Of a stretch of 64,000 bases of DNA, positions 18,509-25,969 are shown piece after piece. Under the pieces are notes generated by a model. It had not been told where the DNA came from, searched no databases, and saw only the letters and a program-made list of their open reading frames with translations. How positions within the stretch are numbered: the first letter of the stretch is position 1; each line of letters opens with the position of its first letter. The position numbers and the translations under genes were made by a program. Source of the stretch: JAWVFN01 sp963696625 (GTDB lineage: Bacteria; Actinomycetota; Thermoleophilia; Solirubrobacterales; 70-9); NCBI GenBank assembly GCA_963696625.1, contig CAVOKZ010000007.1, positions 102,705-166,704 of the forward strand. Direction: 5' to 3'.

Positions 18509-19179
18509 CCGAGCTCAACCTCGTCCTGCTCGGACCGCCCGGCAGCGGCAAGGGCACGCAGGGCGAGCGCCTCCAGGAGGACTTCCGGCTGCCGTACTGG
18601 GCGACCGGCGACATCCTGCGAGCCGCGGTCTCCGACGAGACCGAGGTCGGCAAGGAGGCGAAGAAGTTCATGGACGCCGGCGACCTCGTTCCCGACGAGG
18701 TCCTGATCGGGATCATCGCCGAGCGGATCGGCTCTCCCGAGGCCGGCGACGGATTCATCCTCGACGGCTTCCCCCGCACGCTGCCCCAGGCCGAGGCGCT
18801 CGCCGAGAAGATGAAGGAGCTCGGCCGCGGGCTGACCGCGGCGATCCTGATCGACGTTCCCGAGGAGGAGGTCGTGCGCCGGCTCGGCGGGCGCCGCACC
18901 TGCAGGGAGAACGGCCACGTCTTCCACATCGAGTTCGACCCGCCGAAGGCGGACGGCGTGTGCGACGTCTGCGGCGGCGAGTTGATCGTCCGCGACGACG
19001 ACAAGCCCGAGGTGATCAAGCACCGGCTCGAGCAGTACCATTCCAAGACGGCGCCCCTGATCGACTACTACGAGAAGCAGGGCTTCCTGCACCCCGTCGA
19101 CGGCGCCAAGGAGCCGGCCGAGGTCGAAAAGCAGATCCAGGGGCTGCTCGCCACCGTCCGCCGCGAAGAGGATGTCTGA
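18505..19179 (+). CDS. adk: Adenylate kinase, zinc LID type, apparent ATA start
   Basis: About 224 residues. It interconverts ATP, ADP and AMP. The P-loop GPPGSGKGT is at 10-18, LDGFPRTLPQAEAL is the AMP/hinge motif, and the LID carries cysteines (GGRRTCREN and CDVCGGEL) as in zinc-containing long-form enzymes. No ATG, GTG or TTG lies in frame near the conserved start. The only fitting codon is ATA at 18505, overlapping the secY TAG (ATAG), with GAAGGG eight bases upstream. Either initiation at AUA is real or the base is wrong. The 3' end overlaps map by 8 bases. Confidence 0.93.
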   Translation: MAELNLVLLGPPGSGKGTQGERLQEDFRLPYWATGDILRAAVSDETEVGKEAKKFMDAGDLVPDEVLIGIIAERIGSPEAGDGFILDGFPRTLPQAEALAEKMKELGRGLTAAILIDVPEEEVVRRLGGRRTCRENGHVFHIEFDPPKADGVCDVCGGELIVRDDDKPEVIKHRLEQYHSKTAPLIDYYEKQGFLHPVDGAKEPAEVEKQIQGLLATVRREEDV

Positions 19180-19963
19180 CGTGTACCGGTCGGGGATCAT
19201 CCGCAAGACTCCCGAGCAGATCGAGGAGATGGCGGCGGCAGGCGCGATCCAGGTGCAGGCGCTGAACATGCTGCGGGCGATGGCCAGCCCCGGCGTGACC
19301 ACGATGGCCCTCGACGTGGCCGCCGAGAAGTTCATCCGCTCCCAAGGCGCCGAGCCGTCGTTCAAGGGCTACCGCGGCTTCCCCGGGTCGATCTGCGCCT
19401 CGCCGAACTCGATGGTCGTCCACGGGATCCCCGGGCCCTACGAGTGCAAGCGCGGCGACATCCTCTCGATCGACGTCGGCGTCACCTACGGCGGCTGGGT
19501 CGCCGACGCCGCGATCACCGTCCCCGTCGGCGCGATCGAGCCCGAGGTGCAGCAGCTGCTCGACACGACCCGGGCGTCGCTGTTCGAGGGAATCGAGAAG
19601 TTGCGGCCAGGCAACCATCTCAGCGATGTCTCGAACGCGATCCAGCGCCGGATCGAGGCTGACGGCATGTACGTGATCCGCAGCCTCGTCGGCCACGGCG
19701 TCGGCCGCGCGATGCACGAGGACCCGCAGATCCCGAACTTCGGCGAGCCCGGCCGCGGGCCGGTGCTCGAGGAGGGCATGGTGCTCGCGATCGAGCCGAT
19801 GGTCAACCTCGGCACCGCCGAGATAAAGATGGGCGACGACGGCTGGGCGGTCTACTCCAAGGACGACTCGCCCGCGGCCCACTTCGAGTTCACGACCGCG
19901 ATCACGGCCGACGGACCGCGCGTGCTGACGCCCTGGCACGAAATGGAGAAGAACAAGAGCTGA
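19172..19963 (+). CDS. map: Methionine aminopeptidase, type I
   Basis: A 263-residue metalloprotease that removes N-terminal methionine from nascent proteins. Metal ligands appear in order: Asp of SIDVGVTYGGWVADAAIT, His of GHGVGRAMHEDPQIPNF, Glu of VLAIEPMV and the final Glu of HFEFTTAIT. ATG at 19172 overlaps the adk end. It is the last gene before a rho-independent terminator. The usual next gene, infA, is absent here. Confidence 0.97.
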   Translation: MSDVYRSGIIRKTPEQIEEMAAAGAIQVQALNMLRAMASPGVTTMALDVAAEKFIRSQGAEPSFKGYRGFPGSICASPNSMVVHGIPGPYECKRGDILSIDVGVTYGGWVADAAITVPVGAIEPEVQQLLDTTRASLFEGIEKLRPGNHLSDVSNAIQRRIEADGMYVIRSLVGHGVGRAMHEDPQIPNFGEPGRGPVLEEGMVLAIEPMVNLGTAEIKMGDDGWAVYSKDDSPAAHFEFTTAITADGPRVLTPWHEMEKNKS

Positions 19964-19988
19964 ATGTCGCGTCTTGCTAACATTCTGC

Positions 19989-20012
19989 GGCTGGCCTCCC
20001 GGCCGGTTTTTT
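19989..20012 (+). terminator. Rho-independent terminator after map
   Basis: GGCTGGCC and GGCCGGTT pair (with G-U pairs) over the loop TCCC and run into a six-T tract. It starts about 25 bases after the map stop and divides the spc transcript from the alpha operon. Confidence 0.75.
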
Positions 20013-20020
20013 GTGCCTGT

Positions 20021-20040
20021 GGACCCGACTCCTGGGGTCC
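20021..20040 (+). promoter_or_regulatory. Hairpin in alpha-operon leader
   Basis: GGACCC pairs with GGGTCC over an 8-base loop, 45 bases before rpmJ. Alpha-operon leaders are S4-controlled in Escherichia coli; a similar role here is only a guess from position. Confidence 0.35.
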
Positions 20041-20084
20041 GGCGGGCTTACTCCGATCCGATACGTCACAGCCCGAGTGAGGGA

Positions 20085-20198
20085 ATGAAAGTCCGAGCAT
20101 CCGTAAAGCCGATTTGTGAGAAGTGCAAGGTGGTCCGCCGCGGCGGATCCGTGCTCGTGATCTGCCCGAACCCGCGCCACAAGCAGAGGCAGGGCTAG
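20085..20198 (+). CDS. rpmJ: 50S ribosomal protein L36, zinc type
   Basis: A 37-residue L36 (MKVRASVKPICEKCKVVRRG, then CPNPRHKQRQG) with the C-x2-C ... C ... H zinc ribbon. ATG at 20085 has GAGGGA immediately upstream. It heads the alpha operon, which lacks infA before it. rpsM starts 7 bases later. Confidence 0.96.
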   Translation: MKVRASVKPICEKCKVVRRGGSVLVICPNPRHKQRQG

Positions 20199-20205
20199 AT
20201 ACCTG

Positions 20206-20586
20206 ATGGCACGAATCGCGGGCGTCAACGTCCCCACCAACAAACGAGTCGAGATCGGGCTGACCTACATCTTCGGGATCGGCCGCGCGACGGCCAACGA
20301 TCTGCTGAAGAAGGCCGGCGTCGACCCCAACACCAAGGTCAGCGACCTGACCGAGGACGAGGTCGTCAAGCTCCGCGACGCCGTCGAGGCGCTCGAGGTC
20401 GAAGGCGACCTGCGCCGCGACCGCTCGCAGAACGTCAAGCGCCTTCAGGAGATCGGCTCCTACCGGGGGATGCGGCATCGCCGCGGCCTGCCGGTACGCG
20501 GCCAGCGCACCAAGACCAACGCCCGCGGCCGCAAGGGGCCCCGCCGCATGAGCGTCGCCCAGAAGGCCAAGGCCCCGGGCAAGTAG
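20206..20586 (+). CDS. rpsM: 30S ribosomal protein S13
   Basis: A 126-residue S13, which contacts the 50S subunit and P-site tRNA. MARIAGVNVPTNKRVEIGLT, the helix-hairpin-helix YIFGIGRATANDLL and the C-terminal GMRHRRGLPVRGQRTKTNAR are diagnostic. It lies between rpmJ and rpsK. Confidence 0.98.
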   Translation: MARIAGVNVPTNKRVEIGLTYIFGIGRATANDLLKKAGVDPNTKVSDLTEDEVVKLRDAVEALEVEGDLRRDRSQNVKRLQEIGSYRGMRHRRGLPVRGQRTKTNARGRKGPRRMSVAQKAKAPGK

Positions 20587-20596
20587 GCAGAGACAG

Positions 20597-20998
20597 ATGG
20601 CAGACGCAAAACAACCGCCGAAGGGCCGCGCGCGCCGTCGCGCCAAGAAGAAGGTCTCCTACGGACAGGCCCACATCAAGACTTCGTTCAACAACACGAT
20701 CGTCACGCTCACCGACATGGACGGCAACGTGATCGCCTGGGAGTCGGCCGGCTCGGCCGGGTTCAAGGGCTCGCGCAAGTCGACCCCGTTCGCCGCCCAG
20801 GTGACCGCGGACGCCGCCGCCCGCAAGGGCATGGAGCACGGCATGGAGAAGGTCGAGGTCCTCGCCAAGGGCGCCGGCTCCGGCCGCGAGACCGCGATCC
20901 GCTCGCTCCAGGCCGCCGGGCTCGACGTGACGACGGTCAAGGACATCACCCCGCAGGCCCACAACGGCTGCCGCCCCCGCAAGCGGAGGCGCGTCTGA
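20597..20998 (+). CDS. rpsK: 30S ribosomal protein S11
   Basis: A 133-residue S11 of the 30S platform. AHIKTSFNNTIVTLTDMDGN, the FKGSRKSTPFAAQ segment and DITPQAHNGCRPRKRRRV at the end are standard. The basic N-terminus (KGRARRRAKKK) is slightly extended. Its stop overlaps the rpsD ATG (TGATG). Confidence 0.98.
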   Translation: MADAKQPPKGRARRRAKKKVSYGQAHIKTSFNNTIVTLTDMDGNVIAWESAGSAGFKGSRKSTPFAAQVTADAAARKGMEHGMEKVEVLAKGAGSGRETAIRSLQAAGLDVTTVKDITPQAHNGCRPRKRRRV

Positions 20999-21618
20999 TG
21001 GCCCGCGATACCTCCCCCCAGTGCAAGCAGTGCCGTCGCGAGGGCCAGAAGCTGTTCCTCAAGGGCCAGCGCTGCTTCACCGACAAGTGCGGAGTCGAGC
21101 GCCGCTCCTATGCGCCCGGCGAGCACGGCCGTGGCCGCATGCGCCACTCCGAGTACCGTCAGCAGCTGCGCGAGAAGCAGAAGGCGAAGCGCTACTACCA
21201 GCTGCTCGAGAAGCAGTTCGCGAGCTACTACGACAAGGCCTCGCGGCAGGACGGCGTCACCGGCGAGAACCTGCTGCGGCTGCTCGAGCGGCGTCTCGAC
21301 AACGTCCTCGTCCGCCTCGGCTTCGCCGCTTCGCGCCGCCAGTCCCGCCAGCTCGTCCGCCACGGGCACTGGACGGTCAACGGCCGCCGCGTCGACATCC
21401 CCTCCTACCAGCTGAAGCCCGACGACGTGATTGCGATCAAGGACGCCTCCAACGCGACCGACATCGTCCGCGGGGCGACCGAGCTGACCGCGGGCGTGCC
21501 GGCCTGGCTGCAGGCCGACCACGACTCGCTGACCGCCAAGGTTCTGCGCCTCCCCGAGCGCAGCGAGATCTCGGCGCCGGTCGAAGAGCAGCTCATCGTC
21601 GAGCTCTACTCCAAGTAG
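20998..21618 (+). CDS. rpsD: 30S ribosomal protein S4
   Basis: A 206-residue S4, a primary 16S binder. The N-terminal zinc form is visible (CKQCRREG and CFTDKCGVERR), with the S4 RNA-binding domain RLDNVLVRLGFAASRRQSRQ and then VRHGHWTVNGRRVDIPSY. It overlaps rpsK by one base. An 83-base spacer with a long palindrome separates it from rpoA. Confidence 0.98.
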   Translation: MARDTSPQCKQCRREGQKLFLKGQRCFTDKCGVERRSYAPGEHGRGRMRHSEYRQQLREKQKAKRYYQLLEKQFASYYDKASRQDGVTGENLLRLLERRLDNVLVRLGFAASRRQSRQLVRHGHWTVNGRRVDIPSYQLKPDDVIAIKDASNATDIVRGATELTAGVPAWLQADHDSLTAKVLRLPERSEISAPVEEQLIVELYSK

Positions 21619-21631
21619 CGAGAGATAGACC

Positions 21632-21655
21632 GGGGTCAGACCAAGGTCTGACCCC
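21632..21655. repeat. Perfect 11-bp palindrome between rpsD and rpoA
   Basis: GGGGTCAGACC and GGTCTGACCCC are separated by AA only. The half-site GGGGTCAG resembles the ends of REP-like elements, and a related sequence flanks the toxin-antitoxin locus at 38.9-39.5 kb. There is no T-run on the plus strand, so it is probably a repeat element; it may also act as an RNA hairpin that tunes rpoA. Confidence 0.6.
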
Positions 21656-21701
21656 AGCCAAAACAACTTTTCCCGAAAGCAAGCAACGAGATAAGGACGC
21701 C

Positions 21702-22682
21702 ATGACCACCCTGCCAGATTTCCAGACCCCCAAGATCGCCGCAGAAGACGTCGACGACAACCGGGGCACGTTCACGATCGAGCCCCTCGACAAGGGATTC
21801 GGCTACACGTTCGGCAACAGCCTGCGCCGCGTGCTGCTGTCCTCCCTCGGAGGCGCCGCGATCACCAGCGTCCGCGTCGAGGGCGTCGCCCACGAGTTCT
21901 CGACCATCCCGGGCCTCAAGGAGGACGTCACCGACCTGGTGCTCAACCTCAAGGACATCGTCGTGCGGATGCACACCGACACCGACGAGGTCGAGACCCC
22001 GCTGGTCGCCACCGGCCCCGGCGAGATCAAGGCCAAGGACATCGACCTGCCCGCCGGCGTCGAGATCCTCAACCCCGACGCTCCGATCGCGACGCTCGAG
22101 AAGAAGACCAAGCTCGAGTTGTACCTGACGATCGGCCGCGGCCGCGGCTATTCGCCGGCCGACGAGAACAAGGCCGAGGATCAGCCGATCGGCGTGATCC
22201 CGATCGACGCGATCTTCTCGCCGATTCGCCGGTCCTCCTACACGGTCGATGCCGCCCGAGTCGGGCAGCGCACCGACTTCGACAAGCTCGCGCTCGAGGT
22301 CGAGACCGACGGCTCGATCGAGCCCGGCTCGGCGCTGCGCGAGGCGGCCGAGATCCTGATCAAGAGCCTGGCGATCTTCACCGACGCCGACCGGGTCGAG
22401 GAGCTCACCGCGCGCGACGGTGCCGGGGCGCTTCCCGCCGAGACCGGCGCCGAGGCGGCGCCGGTCTCCGGCGCCGACGGGCTCGACGAGATCCTGATCG
22501 AGGAGCTCGAGCTCGGTGTACGCTCGTACAACTGCCTCAAGCGCGCCGGCATCCAGAACGTCGGCGAGCTCGTGCGCAAGTCCGAGTCCGAGCTGAACGC
22601 GATCCCGAACTTCGGTCGCAAGTCGATCGAAGAGGTGGTCGAGACGCTCAAGGCCCGCGGCCTCAACCTGCGGCCCGACTAG
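21702..22682 (+). CDS. rpoA: RNA polymerase alpha subunit
   Basis: A 326-residue alpha subunit. The N-terminal assembly domain has GFGYTFGNSLRRVLLSSLGG and GEIKAKDIDLPAGVEI. An acidic/alanine linker at about 235-255 leads to the C-terminal promoter-binding domain (LELGVRSYNCLKRAGIQNVG, NFGRKSIEEV). ATG at 21702 has AAGGA at good spacing. It is preceded by the 21632 palindrome and followed 11 bases later by rplQ. Confidence 0.98.
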   Translation: MTTLPDFQTPKIAAEDVDDNRGTFTIEPLDKGFGYTFGNSLRRVLLSSLGGAAITSVRVEGVAHEFSTIPGLKEDVTDLVLNLKDIVVRMHTDTDEVETPLVATGPGEIKAKDIDLPAGVEILNPDAPIATLEKKTKLELYLTIGRGRGYSPADENKAEDQPIGVIPIDAIFSPIRRSSYTVDAARVGQRTDFDKLALEVETDGSIEPGSALREAAEILIKSLAIFTDADRVEELTARDGAGALPAETGAEAAPVSGADGLDEILIEELELGVRSYNCLKRAGIQNVGELVRKSESELNAIPNFGRKSIEEVVETLKARGLNLRPD

Positions 22683-22693
22683 GATCCAGGCCG

Positions 22694-23047
22694 ATGCGCC
22701 ACGGCAAGCAGCGAAACAAGATCAGCCGGGACTCGGCGCACCGCAAGGCGCTGTTTCAGAACCTGTCCAAGGAGCTGATCGAGCACGAGCGGATCCGCAC
22801 GACCCAGGCCAAGGCCAAGGCGGTCAAGCCCGAGGTCGAGAAGCTGATCACGCTGGGCAAGCGCGCCGACCTGCACGCCCGCCGCCAGGCGCTCTCGAAG
22901 CTGGGCCAGGACAAGTTCGCGGTCCACAAGCTGTTCGTCGAGATCGCGCCCCGCTATCAGGGGCGCGACGGCGGCTACACCAGGATCGTCAAGCTCGGCC
23001 CGCGCCGTTCAGACGCAGCCGAGATGGTGTTCTTGGAACTCGTCTAG
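22694..23047 (+). CDS. rplQ: 50S ribosomal protein L17
   Basis: A 117-residue L17 (MRHGKQRNKISRDSAHRKAL, RTTQAKAKAVKPEVEKLITL, GGYTRIVKLGPRRSDAAEMV). It ends the alpha operon. Its stop overlaps by three bases, tail to tail, with the stop of a small minus-strand membrane protein gene. Confidence 0.98.
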   Translation: MRHGKQRNKISRDSAHRKALFQNLSKELIEHERIRTTQAKAKAVKPEVEKLITLGKRADLHARRQALSKLGQDKFAVHKLFVEIAPRYQGRDGGYTRIVKLGPRRSDAAEMVFLELV

Positions 23048-23325
23048 GCGTCGATGCCGGTTTCGGTTCGCCCGGCGCCGGCCCGGTTAGGGCCGACGGC
23101 GAAGGCGACGGCGAAGGTGAAGGCGGCGAAGATGCCGAGCACCAGCCACTGCGCCCAGCTGTCGATCAGGGTGAGCGCGCCGTAACAGAGGGCGACGCCG
23201 ATGATCAGCGCAATCACGCTGTAGATCGCCGCTCCTCCCTCGGATCCGCGCCGGATCTGCTGTTCGCTGCCGCTCAGGGTCGCGCGCTCATAGCCTTCGC
23301 GGTCGGTCACGTCCATATTCGCCAT
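23044..23325 (-). CDS. Small membrane protein, unknown function
   Basis: About 93 residues from ATG at 23325 (MANMDVTDREGYERA), preceded by GGAGGAG. Two hydrophobic segments follow an acidic/polar N-terminus (AAIYSVIALIIGVALCYGAL; WLVLGIFAAFTFAVAFAVG). A longer frame to 23397 runs through a repeat-like spacer and is not preferred. It is transcribed towards rplQ with overlapping stops. No family was recognised. Confidence 0.7.
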   Translation of the reverse strand: MANMDVTDREGYERATLSGSEQQIRRGSEGGAAIYSVIALIIGVALCYGALTLIDSWAQWLVLGIFAAFTFAVAFAVGPNRAGAGRTETGIDA

Positions 23326-23459
23326 TCTCTGCTCCTCCTGGCTGGCCCCGGACGCCTGTGCCCCGAACGGGGTGCGAAGCGGAGGAGCCGGCCTCATTGG
23401 GATAAGTCACCGTACCCTAGGCCGCTGCCCCGGGCAAGCTCAGTGACCTTGCGCACACG

Positions 23460-24203
23460 ATGACCACCGTCAGGCTCGACCTCTCCTACAACGGCGCCGA
23501 GTTCGCGGGCTGGGCGACGCAGCCGGGCAAGCGCACGGTTCAGGCCGAGCTCGAGTCGGCGCTGGCGACCGTGCTGGGCGAGCCGGTCCGACTGACCGTC
23601 GCCGGCCGCACCGACGCCGGCGTCCACGCGCTCGGCCAGGTCGCGAGCTTCGAGTGCAGCGGCCCGCTCCCGGAAGCCCTGCGCTCGATGCTCAACGGGA
23701 TCACCGATCAGGACATCGCCGTCAACGGCGCGGCGCCGGCCGCGAACGGCTTCGACGCGAGGCGAGACGCCCGTTCGCGGACCTACCTCTACCGAGTCCA
23801 CTCTGCGCCGGTCCGGAGCCCGTTCGAACGGGGCCTGGCGCTGTTCTGGCCGCACCGGCTCGACTTCGATGCCCTCCGGGCGTGCGCGACGGCGCTCGGC
23901 GGAACCCACGACTTCACCGCCTTCACCAAGGCCGATAACCACCATGTGCGCTTCGAGCGTGAGATCCTCCGCGCCGAGTGGAGGAAAAGCGGATCGACAG
24001 TCGAGTTCTGGATCGAGGCCGACGCGTTCATGCGCAACATGGTGCGGGTGCTGGTCGGGACGATGCTCGAGGTCGGTGGGGGGCGGCGGGATCTGGCCGA
24101 TTTCCAGCGACTTCTCGGGGGCGCACCGCGGGAGCAGGCCGGCGACACCGCCCGGCCGCACGGGCTCTATCTGGCCGAGGTCCGCTACGAGCCAAGTAGT
24201 TAG
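23460..24203 (+). CDS. truA: tRNA pseudouridine(38-40) synthase TruA
   Basis: A 247-residue enzyme that makes pseudouridine at tRNA positions 38-40. The catalytic Asp52 is in GRTDAGVHALGQV. Other family marks are YNGAEFAGW near the start, FDARRDARSRTYLYRV and FMRNMVRVLVGTMLEVG near the end. It commonly follows rplQ in Actinobacteria. The preceding 60 bases hold no obvious promoter. Its stop codon lies inside a metal-regulator-like box for the next gene. Confidence 0.97.
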   Translation: MTTVRLDLSYNGAEFAGWATQPGKRTVQAELESALATVLGEPVRLTVAGRTDAGVHALGQVASFECSGPLPEALRSMLNGITDQDIAVNGAAPAANGFDARRDARSRTYLYRVHSAPVRSPFERGLALFWPHRLDFDALRACATALGGTHDFTAFTKADNHHVRFEREILRAEWRKSGSTVEFWIEADAFMRNMVRVLVGTMLEVGGGRRDLADFQRLLGGAPREQAGDTARPHGLYLAEVRYEPSS

Positions 24204-24218
24204 GTAACCCTAACCCGA
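24200..24218 (+). promoter_or_regulatory. IdeR/DtxR-like operator before ZIP transporter
   Basis: The 19 bases TTAGGTAACCCTAACCCGA match the DtxR/IdeR consensus TTAGGTTAGGCTAACCTAA at 14 positions, including both TTAGGT and CTAACC half-sites. The site overlaps the truA stop and ends 22 bases before the ZIP transporter ATG, so it would sit on or beside that promoter. Metal-dependent repression is inferred. Confidence 0.6.
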
Positions 24219-24240
24219 TCTCTGCTACGTTCCGCCACGC

Positions 24241-25107
24241 ATGTCGTTCGCTGAAACCGCACTGCTCGGCGGGATCGCCGGGTTCACCATCTTCCTCGGC
24301 CTCCCCTTCGGCCGCGTGCGTCTGCTCTCCACGCGGACGAGGGTCGCCCTCGCGATGTTCTCGGTCGGCGTCCTCGCCTTCCTCTTCGCCGAGGTCCTCT
24401 CGCACGGCATCCACATCATGGAGGAGCAGTTCGAGCATCTCGGCGAAGGTGAGGCGGACGCGAGCTGGGGCACCGGGATCTTCTACGCGGCGATCCTCGC
24501 CGTCGGCTTCACCGCGGGGATCGCGGGCATCGCCTCGCTCGAGCGGCGCATGCGCCCGGCCGAACCGCCGCCGCCGATGGCGGGCGGGGCCCCGGACGCC
24601 GCCACGGTCGATGAGGTGCAGGCGCTGCCCTCGGTCCAGGAGCCCGCCGTCACCAAGGCGCTGCGGATGGGAATGACGATCGCCGCCGCGATCGGGCTCC
24701 ACAACTTCGCCGAGGGCCTCGCGATCGGGGTCGCCGCCAACAGCGGCGACGTCGGCCTGGCCACGGTCCTGATCATCGGCTTCGCCGTGCACAACACGAC
24801 CGAGGGCTTCGGCATCGTCGGCCCGCTCGGCGACGTACGGCCGAGCTGGAACTGGCTGATCGTCGCCGGCCTCGTCGGCGGCGCGCCGACCCTGCTCGGC
24901 TCGATGGTCGGCTACCAGGTCGACTCCGACCCGCTCTCGCTGCTCTTCTACTCGCTCTCGGCCGGCGCGATCCTCTACGTGATCGGCGAGATCTGGAACG
25001 CGATGCGCCGCCTCGGCCACCGCGAGCTGGGCCTGGTGATGATCGCCGCGGGCGTCTTCGGAGGCGCCGCGACCGAGATGATCGTCGCCTACGGCGGGCT
25101 GGGGTAG
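24241..25107 (+). CDS. ZIP-family divalent metal transporter
   Basis: A 288-residue integral membrane protein with about eight hydrophobic segments and a variable middle loop (about residues 100-135). The family metal-site helices are clear: IGLHNFAEGLAIG and a second AVHNTTEG. Zinc or iron/manganese import is the usual role. The short upstream gap has no good Shine-Dalgarno sequence and may be leaderless. The IdeR-like box just upstream suggests iron or manganese control and therefore substrate. Confidence 0.9.
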   Translation: MSFAETALLGGIAGFTIFLGLPFGRVRLLSTRTRVALAMFSVGVLAFLFAEVLSHGIHIMEEQFEHLGEGEADASWGTGIFYAAILAVGFTAGIAGIASLERRMRPAEPPPPMAGGAPDAATVDEVQALPSVQEPAVTKALRMGMTIAAAIGLHNFAEGLAIGVAANSGDVGLATVLIIGFAVHNTTEGFGIVGPLGDVRPSWNWLIVAGLVGGAPTLLGSMVGYQVDSDPLSLLFYSLSAGAILYVIGEIWNAMRRLGHRELGLVMIAAGVFGGAATEMIVAYGGLG

Positions 25108-25129
25108 GCGCAACCTAGAATCGGTGCCC

Positions 25130-25969
25130 ATGAGGGTGCTGATCACCAACGACGACGGCATCGGCGCGGCCGGCCTCGGCGCGCTGCGTAAGGCCCTGGG
25201 CGGGCTCGAAAGCGTCGAGGTGAGCGTGATCGCACCCGATTCGAACCGCAGCGCGACGGCACGGAGCATCACCACCCGCTCGCCGCTCTGGGTCGAGGAG
25301 ATCGACTTCGACGACGGGACCGTCGGCTTCGCGACCGAAGGGACGCCGGTCGACTGCGTTCGCTTCGCCGAGCTCGGGCTGCTCGGCGAGCGCCCCGACC
25401 TGATCGTCTCCGGCATCAACCACGGGGCGAACCTCGGCGACGACATCACCTATTCGGGCACCGTCGCGGCGGCGCTGGAGGGGATCGTGCTCGGGCTGCC
25501 GGCGATCGCCGTCTCCCAGCAGTCGGCGGCGCGAGAGATGGATTTCCGGCTCGGCCGCAGCTTCGACTTCACCGTCGCCGCCAGCTTTACGGCGCGGCTC
25601 GTCGCGCGACTCGCCAAAGAGCCGATGCCCGAGGGCACGCTGATCAACATCAACTGCCCGGCGGGCGAGCCGATCGGGGTCGAGGTCGCCAAGCTCGGCA
25701 AGCGGATTTACAACGACGAGATGAAGCTGGTCGAGGAGGAGGACGAGAGCCGGCGCCGGTATGAGATCTACGGGTTCGAGCCCTCGTTCGAGGACGAGGA
25801 CGGCACCGACCTGACCGCGGTCGCCCAGGGCCGCATCGCGGTCACGCCGATCCACTTCGACCTGACCGATCACGGCGGCCTCGACACGCTGCGCGGCTGG
25901 GATCTCGAGCGGATGCTGAAGGGAGTCAAGACCTCGACCGACGAGCCGACACACGGCGCAAAATCTTGA
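25130..25969 (+). CDS. surE: 5'/3'-nucleotidase SurE
   Basis: A 279-residue metal-dependent nucleotidase. The N-terminal MRVLITNDDGIGAAGLGALR carries the metal-binding DD pair, with a further site in SGINHGANLGDDITYSGTV. ATG at 25130 is preferred over an in-frame GTG two codons upstream because it gives the family start. Its stop overlaps the ligA TTG by two bases, so the two are coupled. Confidence 0.96.
   Translation: MRVLITNDDGIGAAGLGALRKALGGLESVEVSVIAPDSNRSATARSITTRSPLWVEEIDFDDGTVGFATEGTPVDCVRFAELGLLGERPDLIVSGINHGANLGDDITYSGTVAAALEGIVLGLPAIAVSQQSAAREMDFRLGRSFDFTVAASFTARLVARLAKEPMPEGTLININCPAGEPIGVEVAKLGKRIYNDEMKLVEEEDESRRRYEIYGFEPSFEDEDGTDLTAVAQGRIAVTPIHFDLTDHGGLDTLRGWDLERMLKGVKTSTDEPTHGAKS

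Noticed and set aside
23340..23395. Another copy of repeat family B upstream of the small membrane gene
   Set aside because: Only about 17 bases (GAAGCGGAGGAGCCGGC) resemble one arm and the TGAATGGCCC end is absent, so the match is too short to call.
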